Part shown: positions 1 to 5,908 of the stretch, in pieces | How positions within the stretch are numbered: the stretch's first letter is position 1 | How the letters are laid out: every line of letters begins with the position of its first letter | Assembly: GCA_022759285.1 (NCBI GenBank) | Contig: JAEMPM010000137.1 | Coordinates: forward strand, 1-13,701 | Source: Thermocrinis sp. | GTDB taxonomy: Bacteria; Aquificota; Aquificia; Aquificales; Aquificaceae | Direction of reading: 5' to 3' | DNA: 13,701 nucleotides | Notes under the pieces: model-generated | Told to the model about the DNA's origin: nothing | The model's database searches: none | What the model saw: the letters and a program-made list of their open reading frames with translations, nothing else | Made by a program: the position numbers and the translations under genes

Positions 1-1
1 A

Positions 2-310
2 TATATAGACAGTTTGAAGAACGCAGCTTCTGCTCTCAGGCTCACAGGAAACCTACGCCGTTTAAAAACTTTGTTTAGTACTTTTTCCATTACTTGGCTT
101 GCCTTTATATTTCTAAGCGTATCAGAACTGTTTCAGGTCCTAACCACTAACCACCCCAGTCTATGGATGCCAAAAGTTGACATCCTCGTGCTACCAGCTT
201 TTGCTTTGGTGATAAACATTGCTTGTGTTACTCTTTGGAACTTTTGGGTACTTGCAACTCACTTATTTTTGTTATTTTTGTCTGGCATCTTGCACTATAG
301 CTATGCTTAA
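2..310 (+). CDS. Hypothetical small membrane protein, possibly 5'-partial
   Basis: I do not recognise this protein. The frame is open to the left edge (from base 2), so it may be the end of a longer gene; the first possible start inside the window is a TTG at 14, which gives 98 residues. It has no clear Shine-Dalgarno site. The first ~25 residues are basic (several Lys/Arg). Three hydrophobic stretches follow, at about residues 26-42, 55-75 and 76-96, and there is almost no charge after residue 56, which fits an integral membrane protein with a cytoplasmic N-terminus. It ends with TAA about 100 bp before aconitase and is separated from it by a likely promoter, so it is probably not part of the downstream operon. 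The other possibility is a chance open frame in a non-coding region. Confidence 0.4.
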   Translation, partial: YIDSLKNAASALRLTGNLRRLKTLFSTFSITWLAFIFLSVSELFQVLTTNHPSLWMPKVDILVLPAFALVINIACVTLWNFWVLATHLFLLFLSGILHYSYA

Positions 311-353
311 GGGCTATGGTGGATTTTTAGAACAACCTTGCTAAACTCCGTGG

Positions 354-382
354 TAGAATTTATAGAGTAAAAAGTCTATAAT
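354..382 (+). promoter_or_regulatory. Candidate sigma-70-type promoter for the acn-rusA operon
   Basis: A perfect TATAAT lies at 377-382. A poor -35-like hexamer, TAGAAT (three of six matches to TTGACA), lies 17 bp upstream at 354-359. The -10 box is about 30 bp before the aconitase start codon, which would leave a short leader with the ribosome site at 401-408. This is the only gap over 20 bp upstream of any + strand gene in the next 12 kb, so it is the natural place for the operon promoter. The weak -35 box may mean that an activator is needed. Confidence 0.5.
360..381. promoter_or_regulatory. 7-bp inverted repeat overlapping the -10 box (candidate operator)
   Basis: TTATAGA at 360-366 and its exact reverse complement TCTATAA at 375-381 are separated by an 8-base A-rich spacer. 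The arm centres are 15 bp apart. The right arm overlaps the candidate -10 hexamer and the left arm lies just after the candidate -35 box. A dimeric regulator bound here would cover the promoter. The arms are AT-rich, so chance is a real alternative, and I cannot name a regulator. Confidence 0.3.
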
Positions 383-400
383 ATAAATCATCCCTTTTTG

Positions 401-408
401 AAAGGAGG
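401..408 (+). promoter_or_regulatory. Strong Shine-Dalgarno site for aconitase
   Basis: AAAGGAGG ends five bases before the ATG at 414. It is a near-perfect anti-16S match and fixes the aconitase start. It is among the strongest ribosome sites in the window, comparable to the one before the 74-residue gene at 10744, and fits the first gene of an operon. Confidence 0.8.
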
Positions 409-413
409 ACCAC

Positions 414-2378
414 ATGGCAAAGGGAACGGTAGCCTATAAAATTCTTGAAAGCCATTTGGTGAGCGGTAAGCTCATACCCGGTGAGGAGATTGCCATCAAG
501 ATAGACCAGACCCTTACCCAGGATGCCACCGGAACTATGGCATACCTGCAGTTTGAGGCAATGGGTGTGGATAGGGTAAAGACGGAGCTCTCGGTAAGCT
601 ACATAGACCACAACATGCTACAGACCGACTATAAGAACCCCGATGACCATAAATACCTTATGAGCGTGGCAAAAAGATATGGTATTTGGCTGTCCAAGCC
701 CGGCAACGGTATATGCCATCAGGTGCATTTAGAGAGATTTGCCAAGCCAGGAAAGACCTTGCTTGGTTCCGATTCCCACACTCCCACCGCCGGTGGCATG
801 GGTATGATCGCAATAGGTGCCGGTGGTCTTGAGGTAGCAAGCGCAATGGCGGGCGAACCCTTCTATATGAAAATGCCAAAGATCGTGGGCGTACATCTGA
901 AGGGCAAACTACCCGATTGGGTAACCGCCAAGGACATTATCCTTGAACTTTTGCGTAGGCTTACGGTAAAAGGTGGTGTGGGCAAAATTTTTGAATACTT
1001 TGGAGAGGGTATAAAGGAGCTATCCGTTCCGGAGAGGGCTACCATCACCAACATGGGCGCAGAACTTGGTGCCACTACTTCAATCTTTCCTTCTGACGAG
1101 ATCACAAGGGCATACCTGAGAGCCCAAGGAAGGGAGGAGGATTGGGTAGAAATCCTTCCTGACCCTGATGCAGAATACGACGAGATCATAGAGATAGACC
1201 TATCTCAGCTTGAGCCACTGATTGCTTGCCCTCACTCTCCGGACAATGTAGTGCCCGTCAGGGAGGTGGAAGGTATAAAGGTAGATCAGGTGGTTATAGG
1301 TTCTTGCACAAACTCTTCCTTTGTGGACCTAACACGTGCTGCCAAGCTTCTGGAAGGCAGAAAGATTCATCCTGATGTGATCTTTGCTGTAGCCCCAGGT
1401 TCCAAGCAAGCCCTTGAGTTGATCACCCAAAATGGTGCCCTTTTGACTTTTCTAAAGGCTGGTGCAAGGATATTGGAAAGTGCCTGCGGTCCCTGTATAG
1501 GCATGGGTTTTGCACCTCCCTCCGGTGGTGTTTCCATAAGGAGTTTTAACAGGAACTTTGAAGGCAGGTCTGGAACACCTGACGCGAAGGTGTACCTTGC
1601 ATCCCCTGAGGTCTGCGTAGCCTGCGCCATTGCAGGAGAGATCATAGACCCAAGGAAGTTGGGTATTCCGTGGGTGAAGGTGGAAATGCCAGAAAGGTTC
1701 CCCTACGGCGACGAAGCCTTTATAGAGCCACTACCGGAGGAAGAAGCCAAAAAGGTAGAAATATACAGAGGACCTAACATAAAACCACTGCCAGAGTTTG
1801 ATGAACTACCAGAAAGCATAGAAGGAGAGGTTTCCCTCATAGTGGGAGACAACATCACTACCGACCACATAATGCCCGCTGGTGCTCAAATTCTACCCCT
1901 TCGTTCCAACATTTACGCCATAAGCGAATATGTATATCACTACGTGGACCCAGACTTTGTAAAAAGAGCGAAGGAAATCAGAGACAAAAAGGGCAAAGCA
2001 AGCATCATAGTGGGCGGAGAGAACTACGGACAGGGTTCCTCCCGAGAGCATGCTGCGTTGGCTCCAAGGTTCCTGGGAGTTAGAGCAGTTATAGCAAAAT
2101 CCTTCGCCCGCATTCATCATGCCAATTTGGTCAACTTCGGTATAGTACCCCTTGAGTTCAAAAACAAAGAGGACTACAACAAGTTCTCTCTGGGCGATGA
2201 ACTTTTGATCCCGGATCTTAAAAATAGGCTACAGGAAGGTAAAGAAATCGTGGTTATAAACAAAACCACCGGAGAGGAAATAGTTTGCACTTACAACCTC
2301 ACTCCAAAGCAAATTTCTGTACTCCTCAAAGGTGGTCTCTTGAACTGGATCAAAAGCAAGCAGGGGGTAAAGACATGA
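414..2378 (+). CDS. acn: Aconitate hydratase (short Aquifex-type aconitase)
   Basis: Interconverts citrate and isocitrate through cis-aconitate with a [4Fe-4S] cluster, in the cytoplasm. In Aquificaceae it would serve the reductive TCA cycle. The 654-residue protein has the cluster ligands in the usual places: Cys298 in GSCTNSS, and Cys358 and Cys361 in ACGPCIGMG. The C-terminal swivel domain starts near DNITTDH (from residue 479) and carries the GSSREH motif at 541-546, where Ser542 and Arg544 match the catalytic serine and a substrate arginine of heart aconitase. At about 650 residues it is far shorter than AcnA (~890) or AcnB (~860), which fits the Aquifex-type subfamily. The ATG follows a strong Shine-Dalgarno site. 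Its stop overlaps the mdh start (ATGA), so the two are probably translationally coupled. Homoaconitase or isopropylmalate isomerase is less likely, because those usually have a separate small subunit. Confidence 0.95.
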   Translation: MAKGTVAYKILESHLVSGKLIPGEEIAIKIDQTLTQDATGTMAYLQFEAMGVDRVKTELSVSYIDHNMLQTDYKNPDDHKYLMSVAKRYGIWLSKPGNGICHQVHLERFAKPGKTLLGSDSHTPTAGGMGMIAIGAGGLEVASAMAGEPFYMKMPKIVGVHLKGKLPDWVTAKDIILELLRRLTVKGGVGKIFEYFGEGIKELSVPERATITNMGAELGATTSIFPSDEITRAYLRAQGREEDWVEILPDPDAEYDEIIEIDLSQLEPLIACPHSPDNVVPVREVEGIKVDQVVIGSCTNSSFVDLTRAAKLLEGRKIHPDVIFAVAPGSKQALELITQNGALLTFLKAGARILESACGPCIGMGFAPPSGGVSIRSFNRNFEGRSGTPDAKVYLASPEVCVACAIAGEIIDPRKLGIPWVKVEMPERFPYGDEAFIEPLPEEEAKKVEIYRGPNIKPLPEFDELPESIEGEVSLIVGDNITTDHIMPAGAQILPLRSNIYAISEYVYHYVDPDFVKRAKEIRDKKGKASIIVGGENYGQGSSREHAALAPRFLGVRAVIAKSFARIHHANLVNFGIVPLEFKNKEDYNKFSLGDELLIPDLKNRLQEGKEIVVINKTTGEEIVCTYNLTPKQISVLLKGGLLNWIKSKQGVKT

Positions 2379-3373
2379 AGCTAAGAAAGGTAGTTTCTGT
2401 AGTAGGTGCGGGAAACGTAGGGGAGCATACAGCCGCCCTCCTTGCCTTAAGGGGACTGGTGGATGTACGTATGTTTGACTTGCCCAAAAAGGACGGAGAC
2501 AGGATAATAGAACCCGTTAAAGGGAAAGCCCTTGACATTCAACAGATGCTCTCTGCCCTCAACATTGACGGCAAAGTGGAAGGATACACTGTAAGCGCAG
2601 ATGGAGAGGGCTACCAAGCCTTAGAGGGCTCCGACATAGTGATTATAACCGCAGGCTTTCCAAGAAGACCTGGTATGTCAAGGGAAGATCTCTTGGAAAA
2701 GAATATATCAATCCTGTCGGTTATAGCCAGCAAAATAAAGGAATACGCTAAAGATGCCATAGTGATAGTGGTAACTAACCCAGTGGACCTGATGACCTAC
2801 GCAGTTTATAAACTGCTGGGCTTTGAACCTCAGAGGGTCATGGGAATGGCAGGCGTTTTGGATTCAGCCCGCTTTAAAACCTTTATCTCAAGGGAAATCG
2901 GTGTTTCCCCTCAAGATATTCACGCCTATGTGATAGGAGGCCACGGTGACGAGATGGTTCCCTTGATCTCCATATCCAACGTAGGTGGCATACCCCTAAA
3001 GGATTTGCTAACCAAGGAAAAGCTTCAGGAACTTATAAAAAGAACTCAGTTCGGTGGTGGTGAAATAGTGGACCTAATGGGTACCTCTGCCTATCATGCT
3101 CCCGCTGCGTCCATAGTGGAAATGGTGGAAGCCATAGTAACAAATAACAAACGCATACTACCCTGCTCTGTCTATCTTGATGGAGAAGTAGGAGAATATT
3201 ATGGGGTAAAGGGGGCTTGCGTAGGTGTACCAGTCAAACTTGGCAACTGCGGAGTAGAAGAAGTCATCAAAATCCCCATGCTACCGGAAGAACGCGAAAT
3301 GTGGAAAAGGTCTGTTCAGTCGGTGTTAAAGAACTTAAAGGTGGTGGATGAGCTCCTGAAGGTTATGGTTTAA
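2375..3373 (+). CDS. mdh: Malate dehydrogenase, LDH-like type
   Basis: Interconverts malate and oxaloacetate with NAD(H); in the reductive cycle it would reduce oxaloacetate. The start chosen is the ATG at 2375, which overlaps the aconitase stop by 4 bp and follows a G-rich ribosome site. It gives 332 residues beginning with the dinucleotide-binding fold (GAGNVG, residues 11-16). An upstream in-frame start at 2285 would only add residues antisense in sense to aconitase's own reading. Asp35 after the second strand fits NAD preference. GFPRRPGMSR carries the substrate-binding arginines, with Arg where lactate dehydrogenases have Gln. VTNPVD and the catalytic His of GGHGDEM are present. The loop after Asp35 is about seven residues longer than in common LDH-like enzymes and is rich in Lys, Asp and Arg. 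A gap of 11 bp separates it from the next gene. Confidence 0.93.
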   Translation: MKLRKVVSVVGAGNVGEHTAALLALRGLVDVRMFDLPKKDGDRIIEPVKGKALDIQQMLSALNIDGKVEGYTVSADGEGYQALEGSDIVIITAGFPRRPGMSREDLLEKNISILSVIASKIKEYAKDAIVIVVTNPVDLMTYAVYKLLGFEPQRVMGMAGVLDSARFKTFISREIGVSPQDIHAYVIGGHGDEMVPLISISNVGGIPLKDLLTKEKLQELIKRTQFGGGEIVDLMGTSAYHAPAASIVEMVEAIVTNNKRILPCSVYLDGEVGEYYGVKGACVGVPVKLGNCGVEEVIKIPMLPEEREMWKRSVQSVLKNLKVVDELLKVMV

Positions 3374-3384
3374 AATCTATATCA

Positions 3385-3930
3385 ATGGTGTTTTTACCTT
3401 GGAGGTATCTGGTCCCACCTGCCATTTTGCTTTTAGGAGCGGGACTATTCATCTTTTACAAGGATTGGGAAAAAAAGAGGAACTTTGAGGCTTCTTACCT
3501 TGAGTGGGAGATAAGAAGGGCAGTGCAATCGGGAGAGGGGGAGAAGGCTAAAAAGCTAATAGAGGAAGGGCTAAAAAAGGGGGGTGCTTTTAAGCCCCTT
3601 ATTCTATCTTATGCCTTGGATGGAAAAGAAGACAGTAAAAAACTTTTGGAGATAATCTCATCTCTGAAGGATGATCAAATAAAGTCCTTATACACCGAGA
3701 GGTTAGCCTTTGCGTACTATAAAGAAGGACAAAAAGAAAAAGCCCTAGGTGTTCTCAACTCTATAGGAAAAGACAGCTTTAACTATTACTCTGCTCAGCT
3801 TCTTAAGGCACAGATACTCTTAGACAGCAACAGAAAAGAGGATGCAAAGAAGATCTTAGAGTCCATCCTCACAGAGGCAAAGGGAACTTATTGGTCTAAC
3901 TTAGCCCAAGCCCTTTTAATGGAGATGTAG
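3385..3930 (+). CDS. Membrane-anchored TPR-like helical repeat protein
   Basis: This is a 181-residue protein whose exact family I do not recognise. Residues 8-25 form one transmembrane helix preceded by few charges. The rest is highly charged and predicted to be alpha-helical, with TPR-like helix pairs: KAKKLIEEGLKKG near residue 55, LAFAYYKEGQKEKALGVLNS near 108-127, and LLKAQILLDSNRKEDAKKIL near 138-157. The A/Y/G/A spacing in the last two resembles tetratricopeptide repeats. The layout (one N-terminal anchor followed by a TPR domain) recalls YfgM-type Sec/BamB-associated proteins, but similarity is by architecture only. The ATG at 3385 has no clear Shine-Dalgarno site, so expression may depend on coupling to mdh 11 bp upstream. 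Its stop lies 2 bp before glyS. The role is probably as a protein-interaction scaffold at the inner membrane. Confidence 0.75.
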   Translation: MVFLPWRYLVPPAILLLGAGLFIFYKDWEKKRNFEASYLEWEIRRAVQSGEGEKAKKLIEEGLKKGGAFKPLILSYALDGKEDSKKLLEIISSLKDDQIKSLYTERLAFAYYKEGQKEKALGVLNSIGKDSFNYYSAQLLKAQILLDSNRKEDAKKILESILTEAKGTYWSNLAQALLMEM

Positions 3931-3932
3931 TT

Positions 3933-5906
3933 ATGAAGCTCCTGATTGAAATAGGAACAGAAGAACTGCCCACGGGTGTTATAAACCTAGCCCTAGAAAG
4001 TCTCAAAGAAGGCATTGAAAAACTCTTAGGGGTAAAAGTTATAAAGACCTATGGCACACCCCGACGTTTAGCTATTCTGACAGAAGACTTTGAGAACACA
4101 CCCACGGAAAAAGAGGAGATCATAGTCGGTCCTCCTGTTAGCGTAGCTTACGAGAATGGAAAACCAACAAGGGCACTTTTAGGATTCTTGCAAAAGGTCT
4201 CTGCCACTCAAGAGGAAGTGATAGAGGTCCAAAAGGGAGAAGGAAGGTACGTGGCGGTTCGTAGAGTTCAAAAGGGAAAAACACCCTTGGAGAAATTAAA
4301 AGAGGAGTTTGAAGGGCTTTTACAATCTATTCCTTTCCCAAAAAGGATGCGTTGGAATTCAGAAGGCTTGACCTTTTCAAGACCTATCCGGTGGTTGTGT
4401 GCCCTCTACGGAGAGGAGGTTGTCCCACTTCAATTTGGTGAGGTGAAGGCAGACAGGATCACATACGGTCATAGATTTTTGCATGGTGCTCCATTAGTTC
4501 TCGAAAATGCCGATGAGTATGAAGAAAAGCTAAAAAGTGCCCACGTGATCCCAGACTTTAAAGAGAGACTTGGCATGATCTTAGAAATGTTAAAGGAAGA
4601 AGCTTACGCCTTAGGTTGCACACCTCAGTATCCAGAGGGCCTTCCGGAGGAGGTTGCAAACCTCCTTGAGTTCCCCTTCTCTGTGGTAGGAAGCTTTGAA
4701 GAAAAGTATTTAGAACTACCCGAGAAGGTTTTAATCACAGTTCTTGCACATCATCAGAGGTTTTTCTGTCTTGCCAACCAAGAGGGTAAGCTGGTGCCTC
4801 ACTTTGTAGCCTTTAGCGGTAATACTCCGAACAATTTGATAAAGACAGGCTATGAGAGGGTTGTAAGGGCAAGGCTTGAGGATGCTCTTTTCTTTTACAG
4901 GGAGGACCTAAAGACCCCCTTGGAAAATCTGGTGGATGGACTAAAAGGTGTGATCTTTCATCCAAAGGCGGGCAGTATGTGGGAGAAGACCCAAAGGCTT
5001 ATGGAACTCTCAGAGAGGATCGCACGAGCCCTTGGCTTTGGAGAGGATGTTGTAAAAAAAGTAAAAAGGGCTGCATTCCTTTCGAAGGCGGACCTGCTTA
5101 CCAACATGGTGAAGGAACTGGATGAACTTCAGGGCTACATGGGTATGATTTATGCGAAGGCTTTTGGGGAAGAGGAGGAGATAGCTAAAGCCATCTACGA
5201 GCATTATCTCCCCAAAAGTGCCACAGACCCCCTGCCCGAGGGAGTGGTTTCTCAAATCCTTTCCTTGGCGGACAAATTGGATAACATAGCAACCCTTTTG
5301 AGTGTGGGCGAGATACCCTCCGGAAGTTCGGACCCATACGGACTAAGGCGTAGTGCTTATGGCATTTTTGCAATTCTTGATAAGGGCGATTATAACTTGA
5401 ACCTGAGGGGGGTGCTGAGCTCTGTCCCAAAGGGTTTTGAAGCGTTCATGAAAAACAGGCTGGAAGCCTACTTGGAGCCATATGGCTACGATGTTGTAAG
5501 GGCAGTTTTGGAAGTGAAGGATCCACTAAAACCATTAGACGCAATAAGGCTCGTACAAACGCTTGCCAATTTGAAAGAAACGGAAAAATTTAAAGATGTA
5601 GTAGAAGCATACAGGAGGGTCGTTAAAATTCTTCCCAAGGGATGGGAAGATGACCATGTTGAGGAGGATCTTATGAAAGAAAAAGAGGAGAGGGAGCTTT
5701 GGGAAAAGGTAAAGAGCTTTGAGGGTGAGAATCTTGAACCCTTGGATCTTTGGGATCTCAAGGAACCTATAGACCGCTTCTTTGACAAGGTTCTTGTTAT
5801 GGATAAAGATCAAGAAGTTAGAAGAAATAGATTAGCCCTTCTGTTTAGAATAAAAAAACTTTTTAACCGCTTTGGAGATTTTGAAAAAATAGTTTTGGAG
5901 GTATAG
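3933..5906 (+). CDS. glyS: Glycine--tRNA ligase beta subunit
   Basis: This is the beta chain of the bacterial alpha2-beta2 glycyl-tRNA synthetase. It binds tRNA-Gly, while the alpha chain (GlyQ) holds the aminoacylation site. The 657 residues match the family's usual length. Family landmarks are the N-terminal LLIEIGTEELP, FPKRMRW and FSRPIRWL near residues 132-155, the His pair 273-274 in AHHQRFF, the GYERVVRARLEDA block, the HD-like central region ending in DKLDNI (from residue 447), and GSSDPYGLRR (464-473). The C-terminal ~150 residues form the helical anticodon-binding domain. The start follows GGAG at 3921-3924 with 8-base spacing. glyQ is not adjacent; in Aquifex too the two subunits are encoded apart. 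It lies 2 bp before ppsA; from memory, glyS and ppsA are also neighbours in Aquifex aeolicus. Confidence 0.95.
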   Translation: MKLLIEIGTEELPTGVINLALESLKEGIEKLLGVKVIKTYGTPRRLAILTEDFENTPTEKEEIIVGPPVSVAYENGKPTRALLGFLQKVSATQEEVIEVQKGEGRYVAVRRVQKGKTPLEKLKEEFEGLLQSIPFPKRMRWNSEGLTFSRPIRWLCALYGEEVVPLQFGEVKADRITYGHRFLHGAPLVLENADEYEEKLKSAHVIPDFKERLGMILEMLKEEAYALGCTPQYPEGLPEEVANLLEFPFSVVGSFEEKYLELPEKVLITVLAHHQRFFCLANQEGKLVPHFVAFSGNTPNNLIKTGYERVVRARLEDALFFYREDLKTPLENLVDGLKGVIFHPKAGSMWEKTQRLMELSERIARALGFGEDVVKKVKRAAFLSKADLLTNMVKELDELQGYMGMIYAKAFGEEEEIAKAIYEHYLPKSATDPLPEGVVSQILSLADKLDNIATLLSVGEIPSGSSDPYGLRRSAYGIFAILDKGDYNLNLRGVLSSVPKGFEAFMKNRLEAYLEPYGYDVVRAVLEVKDPLKPLDAIRLVQTLANLKETEKFKDVVEAYRRVVKILPKGWEDDHVEEDLMKEKEERELWEKVKSFEGENLEPLDLWDLKEPIDRFFDKVLVMDKDQEVRRNRLALLFRIKKLFNRFGDFEKIVLEV

Positions 5907-5908
5907 AC

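Noticed and set aside
393..405. Small hairpin (CCTTT/AAAGG) that could hide the aconitase ribosome site
   Set aside because: The stem has only 5 bp and a 3-base loop, too weak at thermophile temperatures. The complementarity probably follows from the Shine-Dalgarno bases and a T-run.
658..1645. Several minus-strand open frames inside aconitase
   Set aside because: They are shadows of a strongly supported gene, with no ribosome sites and no recognisable protein features.
2285..2374. Longer mdh with a start at 2285
   Set aside because: This adds 30 residues that do not fit the family. The ATG at 2375 overlaps the acn stop and puts GAGNVG at residues 11-16, as expected.
5010..5813. Overlapping minus-strand open frames inside glyS
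   Set aside because: The + strand frame encodes well-conserved GlyS blocks across this stretch, and the reverse frames have low-complexity Ser/Phe-rich products.
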